Source of the DNA: Nocardia asiatica NBRC 100129
Lineage (GTDB): Bacteria > Actinomycetota > Actinomycetes > Mycobacteriales > Mycobacteriaceae
NCBI RefSeq assembly: GCF_000308415.1
Contig: NZ_BAFS01000070.1
Span: 1 to 64,000 of the forward strand
Length of the DNA: 64,000 nt
Direction: 5' to 3'
The notes below the pieces were generated by a model. The model made no database searches and was not told the origin of the DNA. It was given only the letters and a program-made list of their open reading frames with translations. Positions 36,851 to 44,934 of the stretch are shown piece by piece. The number at the start of each line of letters is the position of its first letter. Positions within the stretch are counted from its first letter, which is position 1. The position numbers and the translations under genes are program-made.

Positions 36851-38203
36851 TCATGCGCTCGCGCTTTCTTCGTTGTTCCGACCCTGGCTCTTCCATGCCT
36901 TGAACGCTGCTCGTGCTCGGGTCGCTCGCCATGGCAACCGCTCGGCTGCTTCGTTGCCTGATGTCGGTGGTGGGTCCAGTGCGGCAATGGCAGCGATATC
37001 GGCATCCGGCGGCAGTTCACCAGGGTTGCGCTCGCCAGCCTCGGGCGCCTTGACTTCGGCTCGGACGTGCCCGTCCGGCTCGGGCCAGAGGACGAACTTT
37101 CCGGCGAGTTCTTCCTTGTCGCCGGTTGATGGACTGTGCGCGCGCAACCCACCGTGACGGTCCTTGTTGATCGCCAGGTATGCGCTGCCGCCCTTGCCTG
37201 GTGTGAACGCGCGGTCGACTGTCACCCGGATCGAGCTGCCACCGATGGCCCGTTTCTTGGCGATGGTTCCACCCATGCCGTACGCGCGGGAGTCCGCGCC
37301 CTTGGACAGGTGGTCGATACCGACGACGCACGCTCCGGTCTTCACCAACGGTTTGATGACCGCGCGGTGACAGGTGGTGAACTCGTCGGCGCTGTTGCTG
37401 TTGCTGCCGAACATGGGCAGCAGTTCGCCAAGGCTGTCGAGTATGACCAGCGTCGGTCGCCACTGCGCCATGTGAGCACAGACCTCGCGTACCTCACGCG
37501 CGTCCTCCGGTTCGATGTACAGGAACGCCTCAGGGTCGGAGAGAACGTCGGGCTTGGCGCCCATGGCGAGCAGACGGCCGATGGTCGACTGTGGCCCGTT
37601 GTGGTCGAGGTCGATTCGCAGCACGCGGCCACCGTCCTCGAGTTCGACCACGGTGGCGTGATCGGTGAGCAGAGTCTTACCGCTCTCCGGGTCGCCGAAC
37701 ACCACGTTGTACTGCTCGGAGTAGAACAGCCCTATTCCGTCCGTCCGCGGGCAGACGGTTGGCGTCGGAGGTTCGGGAAGGGTGCCAGCCAGGAGGGCCG
37801 ACACGTCGAAGTACTGCGGCATCGGGACATGTCCCGGACGTGTCCCGGACATGTCCGAATCACTGGCCTCGGACTCGGGACGCGGTCGGGACGCGCGAAT
37901 CGGTGTCACTACCGTTGACCTGGCCTTTTCTGATTCGGGACGCGTCCGGGTACCTATACCGGGACGCGTCCCGTCGTGGCCCTCGGACCGGCGTTCTTCA
38001 TTGCGGTGACGGGTCCTGTGCCGCGGCATCGCATTGGGTGTCGGATCGCCGCCATACCGCGATCTGTACTGGCGCACACAGTCCACACACCAGCTCATGT
38101 AATGCCCGTGGTGCTCGCAGTGCGGAGTGGGCTCAGGTATTCCCACGCCCGAAGGCGCGACCGGATCGGCCGCGCCTCGGGGTTCGTGATTGGTGTCGGT
38201 CAA
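36851..38203 (-). CDS. RepA-like/RecA-fold hexameric ATPase with N-terminal zinc motif
   Basis: 450 residues. Residues 28-42 (HCEHHGHYMSWCVDC) could bind zinc. Residues 60-125 are charged and disordered. The RecA-fold ATPase has Walker A FGDPESGKT (170-177), Walker B LVILDSLGEL (Asp258) and GIDHLSKGAD, as in plasmid RSF1010 RepA-type helicases and phage replication ATPases. The C-terminal ATRARAAFKAWKSQ is helical and may bind DNA. It probably unwinds the element's origin. No primase accompanies it. It overlaps the upstream gene by 4 nt. Confidence 0.8.
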   Translation of the reverse strand: MTDTNHEPRGAADPVAPSGVGIPEPTPHCEHHGHYMSWCVDCVRQYRSRYGGDPTPNAMPRHRTRHRNEERRSEGHDGTRPGIGTRTRPESEKARSTVVTPIRASRPRPESEASDSDMSGTRPGHVPMPQYFDVSALLAGTLPEPPTPTVCPRTDGIGLFYSEQYNVVFGDPESGKTLLTDHATVVELEDGGRVLRIDLDHNGPQSTIGRLLAMGAKPDVLSDPEAFLYIEPEDAREVREVCAHMAQWRPTLVILDSLGELLPMFGSNSNSADEFTTCHRAVIKPLVKTGACVVGIDHLSKGADSRAYGMGGTIAKKRAIGGSSIRVTVDRAFTPGKGGSAYLAINKDRHGGLRAHSPSTGDKEELAGKFVLWPEPDGHVRAEVKAPEAGERNPGELPPDADIAAIAALDPPPTSGNEAAERLPWRATRARAAFKAWKSQGRNNEESASA

Positions 38204-38535
38204 CGGCCACCTCCGCGCTTGGCGAGGGCCGCGCTACGGAACTCGTGGAACCGAGCGCGCAGAGCGTCCTCCGCGGCCGTCAGCCGCGCGTCGGCTGCGT
38301 TCAGCCGCAACGCAACACCGACGATCCATGCGGCCGCAGTGTCGTCGTCGTCGACGGACTGACGGACTTCGCTGATGATGCGGTTGACCTCCGCCGGATC
38401 GCGCCCGGCGTCGGCCAGTTTGCACAGCAACGCCTTGGCCTGGCCGATCACCTTGTCCGCGTCGACGACACCGCAGGGTTCTCCGTCGCGGTACTGGACC
38501 AGGAAGCGGTTGGAGAGCCCTTCGAATGCGGTCAT
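38200..38535 (-). CDS. Small helical phage-element protein (111 aa)
   Basis: From the ATG at 38535 (MTAFEGLSNRFLVQY). Helical and Ala/Asp-rich: VIGQAKALLCKLADAGRDPA, then AADARLTAAEDALRARFHEF. It overlaps both its neighbours by 4 nt. Function unknown; cotranscribed with the ATPase. Confidence 0.7.
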   Translation of the reverse strand: MTAFEGLSNRFLVQYRDGEPCGVVDADKVIGQAKALLCKLADAGRDPAEVNRIISEVRQSVDDDDTAAAWIVGVALRLNAADARLTAAEDALRARFHEFRSAALAKRGGGR

Positions 38536-38837
38536 GCGGCCGCGCCCCCTTCCGTCTTGTAGGTGTGATTGACCCGTCCGGTGTCCGTCCACCGATCCCC
38601 GGCCAGATCCCGGCGCAGCTGCGCATCCAGGCGGCTCACATACTCGGCGAACCGCTGGACGGACGGCAGGATCCGCAACTCGTCCTCGTCGCCTTCCAGC
38701 ATCAAAATCAGCCGGGACAGCGCACCCTCCAGCTCCAATCGGTAGTTCGAGCGGAAGTGACGCTGAGCCCATTCGGCGGGGGTGTAGCCCTGCTTCCAGG
38801 CATCGAGGGAGGCTCGAACTTGGGGTGAGTCGGTCAC
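38532..38837 (-). CDS. Small helical phage-element protein (101 aa)
   Basis: Begins MTDSPQVRASLDAWKQGYTP. It contains EWAQRHFRSNYRLELEGALS and a second helix FAEYVSRLDAQLRRDLAGD. No motif recognised. Four-base overlaps on both sides place it in the early operon of the element. Confidence 0.7.
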   Translation of the reverse strand: MTDSPQVRASLDAWKQGYTPAEWAQRHFRSNYRLELEGALSRLILMLEGDEDELRILPSVQRFAEYVSRLDAQLRRDLAGDRWTDTGRVNHTYKTEGGAAA

Positions 38838-39352
38838 GGTCGCACCCCCTCGTTCTCGACCTGCTCCGCGACTTCCAGCAGCACGGCCGCAATTCGCCTG
38901 GCCTCGGCTACCGTCATGTCCAAGTCGCCAGCCGGGGCCGCCAGGTACACGCTGTCAGGGCCGCCCCACTGTCGCCGGGCCGAGATTTCGGCGGCAGGCA
39001 TCTGCTGGGCATTGATCGGACGTTCCAGCGTCAGGGGGATCAGGACGTCCGGCCCCCAGCAGGTGCGATCGGCGTCGAACATCTCGTCGGTGTGGTCGCC
39101 GATCGGGCACCAGGACGCGCAGGTGGCGGCCCGGCTGCACTGCGAGCACTTGACCGGGACGTCCGGCAGCGGCGCGGACACGGTGGCAATGACCGTGTTG
39201 CAGACGGAGCAGGCCAGGTCGATCCACTGGACGGGGTTGGTAAGGTTGGACACGGAAATCTCTCTCTCATGGGTTGGGTGGGAGTCAATGACCCGGCGGG
39301 CTGGTGGTGCAGCCCCCGGGTCGCTCCCGTTCTGGGGCGGTGAGTCGGACAT
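38834..39352 (-). CDS. Zinc-ribbon-like phage-element protein (172 aa)
   Basis: The ATG at 39352 overlaps the excisionase stop (TGATG), which favours this start; a GTG at 39253 after GAGAGAG is an alternative and starts just before the folded part. Cysteine pairs CSVCN, CSQCSRAATCASWC suggest one zinc ribbon or knuckle. The C-terminus ends in a helix, MTVAEARRIAAVLLEVAEQV. No family recognised; DNA or RNA binding is possible. Confidence 0.65.
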   Translation of the reverse strand: MSDSPPQNGSDPGAAPPARRVIDSHPTHEREISVSNLTNPVQWIDLACSVCNTVIATVSAPLPDVPVKCSQCSRAATCASWCPIGDHTDEMFDADRTCWGPDVLIPLTLERPINAQQMPAAEISARRQWGGPDSVYLAAPAGDLDMTVAEARRIAAVLLEVAEQVENEGVRP

Positions 39353-39549
39353 CAGGCGGCGCCGGTGAACTGCTCGTTCTCCCACGCCTCGAGATCGGTG
39401 AGGCGATAGCGCGCGAAGCGGCCGATCTTGGCGAACCGCGGGCCCTTCCCCTTGCTCGCCCATTCAGCGAGCGTCTTGGCCGGCAACTTGAGCCGTCCGG
39501 CGACTTCCTCGCGGCTCAGCCAGTGGTCCTCTGAGGTGTGCATCTGCAA
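39352..39549 (-). CDS. xis: Excisionase / MerR-like HTH protein
   Basis: 65 residues. LSREEVAGRLKLPAKTLAEW, then GPRFAKIGRFARYRLTDLEAWE, is the HTH_17 winged-helix form of actinophage excisionases. It is the first gene of the leftward operon, beginning in the switch region opposite the repressor. It should bend att DNA and direct the integrase towards excision. Confidence 0.85.
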   Translation of the reverse strand: MQMHTSEDHWLSREEVAGRLKLPAKTLAEWASKGKGPRFAKIGRFARYRLTDLEAWENEQFTGAA

Positions 39550-39660
39550 CCTTCCTTAGTGTGTTCATAGAACGCAAATTACGAGCAAAAGCGTTCTAGA
39601 AACAGGTGTACAGGATGTGTTGAGAAGACGCAAGAGGCTGTGAGAGTGTGTTCTCATGAC
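39550..39660. promoter_or_regulatory. Divergent switch region with three related operators
   Basis: Between xis (leftward) and the XRE gene (rightward) there are GTTC-ATA-GAAC (39563-39573, perfect), GTTC-TAG-AAAC (39593-39603, core TTCTAGAA) and GTTC-TCA-TGAC (39650-39660, overlapping the XRE start codon). The shared GTTC-N3 layout suggests operators of the XRE repressor. The region is AT-richer than its surroundings. Confidence 0.6.
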
Positions 39661-40258
39661 GCGCGAAGAGTGGAGAGCGGAAGCGATGAAGCAGTTCGGC
39701 GGAGCGGTAGCCGAAGCGCGGAAGCGCGCGGGGCTGTCACAGCAGGAACTTGCCGAACGAATCGGTAGCTCCCGCAACGCAATTCAGAATCTAGAGGCCA
39801 TGAAGGGGAGGACGTCGAGCTTCAACGTCTTGGACCTGATCGAGATCGCGGCGGCCGTCGGGGTCCCACCACTTCAATTGCTCTATCCAGAGTTGCCGGA
39901 TGGCCCAGTTGAGGTGCTGCCGGACATCTACTGCACAAGCCTCCAGGCAGCGCAGTGGTTCTCGGGTGAAGTGAAGTCCGATCAGTTGCCCGCATCCTTG
40001 CCAGCACTGGACACGTCCCGAACCCTCCAAGCGCGAAAACTCCAGGATCTCCGCGAGGAATTCGAACTGGAACTGAGGTTCATCTCCATGACTCACGGAG
40101 ACGGCCCGTGGTCTCGTCAGCGAACCGAGAAGGAACTGCAAGAGGCGCGGGCCGCCGCACGAGCCGACGCGACCCGAAAGCTCGAAGAGGTTCGCAACCT
40201 CGAGGAACAGATGCGCCGGGATGGCTTCACGGTGACGAGCACAGATGCCGAAGGGTAG
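39656..40258 (+). CDS. XRE family repressor of the element
   Basis: 200 residues. HTH at residues 14-70: AVAEARKRAGLSQQELAERI then GSSRNAIQNLEAMKG. The C-terminal half is a long charged helix (ELQEARAAARADATRKLEEV) that could dimerise as a coiled coil; there is no LexA-type peptidase, so induction is not by the usual RecA route. It overlaps the integrase by 14 nt, so repressor and integrase are made together. Confidence 0.85.
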   Translation: MTREEWRAEAMKQFGGAVAEARKRAGLSQQELAERIGSSRNAIQNLEAMKGRTSSFNVLDLIEIAAAVGVPPLQLLYPELPDGPVEVLPDIYCTSLQAAQWFSGEVKSDQLPASLPALDTSRTLQARKLQDLREEFELELRFISMTHGDGPWSRQRTEKELQEARAAARADATRKLEEVRNLEEQMRRDGFTVTSTDAEG

Positions 40259-41444
40259 GCCGCCGCTGCGCATCGGCGCTCACGGCAAGATCAAGCGAAC
40301 GAGTCTCGGGGGCGGGGTGTGGGTTGCGCGCTGCCGCTTCCGCGATGACGACGGCGTAACCAGGATCGTGGAGCGCCAGTCGCCCGAAGGGAAGTACGAC
40401 CAGCGCGGCCAGCTCGCCGAGGATGTGCTCCTGCTCGCACTGGAAGAACGCCGAGCGGGCGCCGGAGAGGACGAGATCACAGGGGAGACGCCCGTATCGG
40501 CGTTGTGCGCCAAGCACATTGAGAACCTGGTAAACAAGGGGAGGGCAACCCGCACAATCGACACCTACCGCGATGCGGTGAAGGCGATCGAACCGCGCGC
40601 CGGGTCGGTGCGCACCCGCGAGGCAACCGCCGGGCGGATGGACAAGGCGATTCAAGCCATCTGTGACCGGCACGGCTACGCCACCGCGAAGCAGGCCCGG
40701 ACGGTGCTGCGCGGTGCTCTGCAACTCGCGGTCGTCGCCGACGTGCTACCGGTCAACCCGATCGACAGCACGTCGCGGCTCGAGCGCAAGGCGCCACCGA
40801 AGGGCGCGCCGTCGATCACCGCCGAACAGCTCGCGCAGCTGCTCGCGGATCTGCGGACCAGCGCCGTGCAGTGGAGGGGTAAACGGACGGTTGCCGACTA
40901 CTGCCGGACGGCGGATCTTGCCGACCCGATCACGATGCTCATCGGTACGGGGATGCGCCGCGGTGAACTGCTCGGTCTGCGGTGGTGCGACATCGACGAA
41001 GCAACGTCGGTCGCGTCCATCTGCGGAAAGGTGGTGCGCAAGCGCGGCGGTGGGCTCATCCGTGAGGAGTTCGCGAAGACCGACGCAGGGAACCGTGACA
41101 TCATCCTGCCGAAGTTCGTCATGGAGATGTTGAAGCGCCGCCGCAACGAACCGCATCCCAGCAAAGACGGGGTGATCTTCCCCAGTTCGGCCGGGACGCT
41201 ACGTGACCCGGACAACTTCAATCAGCAGTGGGCCAAGGTGCGCGAACGACTCGGCGTGCCGGACGTGTCGAGCCACAGTTTCCGCAAGGCACTGGCGACG
41301 TTGCTCGACGACGCGGCACTGTCGGCCCGTGTCGGCGCTGATCAACTGGGGCATCGACACGTCTCGATGACACAGGATGTTTATTTCGGCCGCGGGCGGA
41401 TACACAAGGAAGTGGTTGACGTACTAGACGCCTTGTCCTCATAA
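40245..41444 (+). CDS. int: Tyrosine site-specific integrase
   Basis: 399 residues. N-terminal arm-type and SAM-like core binding domain (KHIENLVNKGRATRTIDTYR). Catalytic residues: Arg238 in GTGMRRGEL, His344 and Arg347 in SHSFRK, His370 in GHRHVSMTQ, and Tyr380 in DVYFGR. All are present. It lies 59 bp from attR and the tRNA-Arg gene, the normal place for a tRNA-targeting integrase. Translation probably couples with the XRE gene. Confidence 0.95.
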   Translation: MPKGRPPLRIGAHGKIKRTSLGGGVWVARCRFRDDDGVTRIVERQSPEGKYDQRGQLAEDVLLLALEERRAGAGEDEITGETPVSALCAKHIENLVNKGRATRTIDTYRDAVKAIEPRAGSVRTREATAGRMDKAIQAICDRHGYATAKQARTVLRGALQLAVVADVLPVNPIDSTSRLERKAPPKGAPSITAEQLAQLLADLRTSAVQWRGKRTVADYCRTADLADPITMLIGTGMRRGELLGLRWCDIDEATSVASICGKVVRKRGGGLIREEFAKTDAGNRDIILPKFVMEMLKRRRNEPHPSKDGVIFPSSAGTLRDPDNFNQQWAKVRERLGVPDVSSHSFRKALATLLDDAALSARVGADQLGHRHVSMTQDVYFGRGRIHKEVVDVLDALSS

Positions 41445-41469
41445 GCGATGGATATCCGATGGATGGAGT

Positions 41470-41500
41470 GTCAGGGACCGCAGTAGAAACGGTCCCTGAC
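41470..41500 (+). terminator. Hairpin after integrase
   Basis: 10-bp stem GTCAGGGACC/GGTCCCTGAC (41470-41479 with 41491-41500), 11-nt loop, no T tract. It also lies 4 nt beyond the tRNA-Arg 3' end, so it may serve both strands. Confidence 0.65.
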
Positions 41501-41502
41501 CA

Positions 41503-41545
41503 GCGCCCCCGGCAGGAATCGAACCTGCGACCTAGGGATTAGAAG
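41503..41545. repeat. attR: right 43-bp direct repeat within tRNA-Arg
   Basis: Identical to 31596-31638. It forms the 3' half of the intact tRNA-Arg gene; the element therefore restores the tRNA on integration. Confidence 0.95.
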
Positions 41546-41577
41546 GCCCTTGCTCTATCCAACTGAGCTACGGAGGC
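41504..41577 (-). tRNA. tRNA-Arg (anticodon UCU)
   Basis: 74 nt, acceptor GCCTCCG/CGGGGGC, discriminator G, D arm GCTC/GAGC, T arm GCAGG-TTCGATT-CCTGC. Anticodon loop CTTCTAA gives UCU. The anticodon stem AGGGC/TCCCT has one C31-U39 mismatch at the loop-closing pair; both att copies carry the same base. CCA is not encoded. It hosts the integrated element. Confidence 0.93.
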
Positions 41578-41777
41578 AGCGGGTTCCACGATGGCCGACA
41601 TTGGCCGTGCTGTCCAGCGCGTCGATTATAGCGACCGTCCAGGTGTCCGAACTCTTAGCGTTAGCAACGTTTCAGCCATCCCGAGACAGTAGGTGACGTG
41701 CCGTGTGATGCGCGGCCCACAATATCGGTACAAACCCGACCGGGCCACGCAATACCCGCCGAACTACGCTCAGTCGT

Positions 41778-43811
41778 ATGTCGTCCGCCGCTACCTCGTC
41801 CGCCGCTCCCGAAGCCGAGACCTCCCGGTCCGGGGCGGCGTTCGCGACGGTCACCGCGCTGGCGGGCGCCATCACAGCCGTGGTGGCGGCGCTGGTGGTC
41901 GGTCTGTCGGCGGCGCAGGCACTCAGTCTGCTCGGCATTCCCGATCCGGGCGCGCCGACAACCTATGGTCTGCCCGCGGTCCGGGCGATCGCCGATCTGG
42001 CGGCGGCGCTGACCGTGGGTTTCCTGCTTTTCGCCGCGTTCCTGGTGCCGCCGCAGCCGAACGGGCTGCTGGATGTGGGCGGGTACCGCGCGGTGCGCCG
42101 GGCGTCGAACTTCGCTCTGGTGTGGGCGTGCTGCGCGGCGCTTCTGGTGCCCCTCACGGTCTCGGACACAACGGGTCAGCCGGTGTCCGAGGTGCTGCGG
42201 CCGGAGGGCCTGTGGCGGGCGATCGGACAGATCGAGCTGGCCGGGGCGTGGCGCACGACCGTCATCTTCGCCCTGATCGTCGCCGTGGGCGGACGACTGG
42301 CGTTGCGCTGGGGCTGGACTCCGGTCCTGCTCGGCGCCGCGATCGCCGCCATGATGCCCCTGGCGTTGACCGGCCATTCCTCCTCGGGCGGGTCGCACGA
42401 CGTGGCGACCAACAGCCTGATCCTGCATCTGATCGCGTCGGCGATCTGGGTCGGCGGCCTGTTCGCCGTGCTCGCCCACGCCTTGCGCGGCGGCGCCCAC
42501 ACCGACGTGGCGACGCGGCGCTTCTCGCTGGCCGCGACGGTCGCGTTCGTCGTGCTGGCGGTCAGCGGCGTGATCAACTCGTGGGTCCGCGTGCCGCCGG
42601 AGGAGCTGTTCACCAGCACCTACGGCAGGCTGGTGCTGGCCAAGGCCGCAGCGCTGGCGCTGCTGGGCGTGTTCGGCTACCTCCAGCGCCGTGCCGCGCT
42701 GCCCGCCCTGGCCGCCGACCCGGGGGACCGCACGGCGCTGATCAGGTACGCCGGCGTGGAGGTGCTGATCTTCGCCGCGACCATCGGCCTCGCGGTCGGG
42801 CTCGGACGGACGCCGCCGCCACCACCGGATTCCGTGCCGACCCCCGTCGAAGTGGAACTGGGCTACGAGCTGGCCGGGCCGCCGAGCGTGGCCAGGATGC
42901 TGTTCGACTGGCGCTTCGATCTGATCTTCGGAACGCTGTCGCTCGTGCTGGCGGCGCTGTACCTGCTCGGCGTGCGGCGATTGCGCGCCCGGGGTGACGC
43001 GTGGCCGGCCGGGCGTACGCTCGCCTGGCTGTCCGGTTGCGTGGTGCTGCTGGTCGCGACCTCGTCCGGCGTCGGCCGGTACTCGCCCGCGATGTTCAGC
43101 GTGCACATGGGAGCGCACATGGCGCTGTCCATGCTCGCGCCGATCCTGTTCGCGCTGGGCGGTGTGGTGACGCTGGCGCTGCGCGCGCTGCCGCCCGCGG
43201 GCCGCGGTGGCGTGCCGGGGCCGCGCGAATGGCTCCTGGCCGCGGTGCACAATCCGGTGTCGCGTTTCCTGACCCACCCGGTCGTGGCCTCGGCGATCTT
43301 CGTCGCCGGGTTCTACGCGCTGTACCTGGGCGGCATCTTCGACACCTACGCCGACTCGCACGCGGCCCATCTGCTGATGAACCTGCACTTCCTGCTCAGC
43401 GGCTACCTCTTCTACTGGGTGGTGATCGGCATCGATCCCAAGCCGCGGCAGGTGCAGCCGCTGACCAAGCTTGCCATGGTGTTCGGCTCGCTGCCGTTCC
43501 ACGCCTTCTTCGGCGTCGCGCTGATGAGCATGAACACCGTGCTCGGCGGCTGGTTCTACCGTGGTCTCGGCCTCGACTGGAACGGCGATCTGCTCGGCGA
43601 CCAACGCACCGGAGGCAGCCTCGCCTGGGCGAGTGGCGAGGTCCCCCTCGTGCTGGTGATGCTGGCGCTGCTGATCCAATGGTCCCGCAGCGACCATCGG
43701 CTCGCGCGCCGCACCGACCGAGCCGCCGAACGCGACAACGACGCCGCACTCGCCGCACACAACGCGATGTTCGCCGAACTGGCCAAGCGAGATGGAGAAG
43801 TGCGTAAGTGA
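41778..43811 (+). CDS. CopD-CtaG fusion membrane protein
   Basis: 677 residues with about 15 hydrophobic helices. The N-terminal half is CopD-like copper transport (GHSSSGGSHDVATNSLILHLIASAIWVGG). The C-terminal half is a caa3_CtaG domain (MFSVHMGAHMALSMLAPILFALGG; LLMNLHFLLSGYLFYWVVIG) with paired His residues that may carry copper. It probably supplies copper to cytochrome c oxidase. The same fusion is known in mycobacteria (Rv0102). It overlaps the next gene by 4 nt. Confidence 0.9.
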   Translation: MSSAATSSAAPEAETSRSGAAFATVTALAGAITAVVAALVVGLSAAQALSLLGIPDPGAPTTYGLPAVRAIADLAAALTVGFLLFAAFLVPPQPNGLLDVGGYRAVRRASNFALVWACCAALLVPLTVSDTTGQPVSEVLRPEGLWRAIGQIELAGAWRTTVIFALIVAVGGRLALRWGWTPVLLGAAIAAMMPLALTGHSSSGGSHDVATNSLILHLIASAIWVGGLFAVLAHALRGGAHTDVATRRFSLAATVAFVVLAVSGVINSWVRVPPEELFTSTYGRLVLAKAAALALLGVFGYLQRRAALPALAADPGDRTALIRYAGVEVLIFAATIGLAVGLGRTPPPPPDSVPTPVEVELGYELAGPPSVARMLFDWRFDLIFGTLSLVLAALYLLGVRRLRARGDAWPAGRTLAWLSGCVVLLVATSSGVGRYSPAMFSVHMGAHMALSMLAPILFALGGVVTLALRALPPAGRGGVPGPREWLLAAVHNPVSRFLTHPVVASAIFVAGFYALYLGGIFDTYADSHAAHLLMNLHFLLSGYLFYWVVIGIDPKPRQVQPLTKLAMVFGSLPFHAFFGVALMSMNTVLGGWFYRGLGLDWNGDLLGDQRTGGSLAWASGEVPLVLVMLALLIQWSRSDHRLARRTDRAAERDNDAALAAHNAMFAELAKRDGEVRK

Positions 43812-44776
43812 GTGAACGCGCCACCGTGGTCTCCGCACACAGACCGGTAGGGCGGGTGGAACGGTCGGACGTGCGCGCCGCGCGCAAGCGGCTGGCCGGG
43901 CAGATCCGCAAGACGCCGGTCTTCCACACCTCCGTCGCGAGCCCGTCCGGCCCGGTGCCGGTGACGATGAAGCTCGAGCACCTCCAGCACGGCGGGACGT
44001 TCAAGGTACGCGGCAGTCTGAACGCGCTGCTGGAGTCGGGCGGCGGCACCGAGCACGTGGTGATCGCCTCCGCGGGCAACGCGGGCATCGCGGCCGCGCT
44101 GGCAGCCGCGCGGCTGGGCAAGGCGTGCACTGTCGTCGTCCCGGAGACGGCGCCGCACACCAAGGTCGCCGCGATGTGGTCGCACGGCGCGGAAGTGCTC
44201 TGGCACGGCACCACCTACGGCGAGGCTTTGCAGCACGCCACCGAGCTGGCCGCCGAACGAGCCGCGCTGCTGCTGCACGGCTACGACCAGCCCGCCGTGG
44301 TCGCCGGCGTGGGTGTGGTCGGGCTGGAACTCGAAGAACAGGTGCGCGGGCGGCCGCCGGTGCTGGCGGCAGTGGGCGGCGGCGGACTGGTGGCCGGGAT
44401 CGCGGCCGCCCTCGGGCGCCGTCGGCAGGTGATCGGGGTGGAGCCGGAAGGCGCCGCGATCCTGCGGGCGGCGCTGGACGCGCGGCGTCCGGTGGACATC
44501 CTCGGATCCGGCGTCACCGTCGACACGCTCGGTCCCACCCGGATCGGTGACATCGCCCTCGACGTCGCCCGCCGCCACGGCGTGCGATCGCTGCTGGTCA
44601 GCGACGACGCGATCGGCGCGGCACGAGAGTACCTGTGGCGCGAATTCCGCATCCTGGTCGAATTGGCCGGCGCCGCGGCGCTGGCCGCGGTGCACAGCGG
44701 CGCCTACGTGCCCGCGCCGGACGAGCGCCCGGTGATCGTGCTCTGTGGCGCCAACACCGACGTGGCGGTGTTCTGA
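43808..44776 (+). CDS. PLP-dependent serine/threonine dehydratase-like protein
   Basis: 322 residues from a GTG overlapping the upstream stop. Fold type II PLP enzyme: the Schiff-base lysine lies in GTFKVRGSLNAL (about residue 63), the phosphate loop is VGGGGLVAGIAAAL, and the substrate loop is IASAGNAGIAAA. There is no C-terminal ACT domain, so it is not the regulated biosynthetic IlvA; threo-hydroxyaspartate or serine/threonine deamination, or racemisation, are likely. The N-terminus (residues 1-20) is extra. Confidence 0.85.
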   Translation: MSERATVVSAHRPVGRVERSDVRAARKRLAGQIRKTPVFHTSVASPSGPVPVTMKLEHLQHGGTFKVRGSLNALLESGGGTEHVVIASAGNAGIAAALAAARLGKACTVVVPETAPHTKVAAMWSHGAEVLWHGTTYGEALQHATELAAERAALLLHGYDQPAVVAGVGVVGLELEEQVRGRPPVLAAVGGGGLVAGIAAALGRRRQVIGVEPEGAAILRAALDARRPVDILGSGVTVDTLGPTRIGDIALDVARRHGVRSLLVSDDAIGAAREYLWREFRILVELAGAAALAAVHSGAYVPAPDERPVIVLCGANTDVAVF

Positions 44777-44934
44777 CCGCGTGCGTGAAAGGCGCGATCT
44801 TCACACTTCGGCAGGTTGTGCACATTCCCGGGTCGGACCTTCCGGCGCCCGCGGATCCGGCGCACCCTGGAAGAGCCTCCTGGAGGGGGAGGAGATCCGG
44901 GCGGACCCGGATCCGACGTGAAGGGGCGTTAATC

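Larger units (their letters stand above)
31596..41545. mobile_element. 9.95-kb tRNA-Arg-integrated phage-satellite-like element
   Basis: It is bounded by perfect 43-bp att repeats, with integrase next to the intact tRNA. Content from right to left: integrase, XRE repressor, switch region, excisionase, four small proteins, RepA-like ATPase, small acidic protein, scaffold, HK97-fold capsid, Gp37-like tail protein, terminator, then two tiny genes and an XRE-TPR regulator. Terminase, portal, protease, tail tube, tape measure and lysin are absent. Size and content recall M. tuberculosis phiRv1/phiRv2 and capsid-forming phage-inducible islands. All frames are intact, so it may still be mobile, given a helper phage. 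Confidence 0.9.

Noticed and set aside
41661..43838. Antisense 725-codon frame opposite the CopD-CtaG gene
   Set aside because: Arg/His/Gln-rich shadow typical of codon bias in high-GC DNA.
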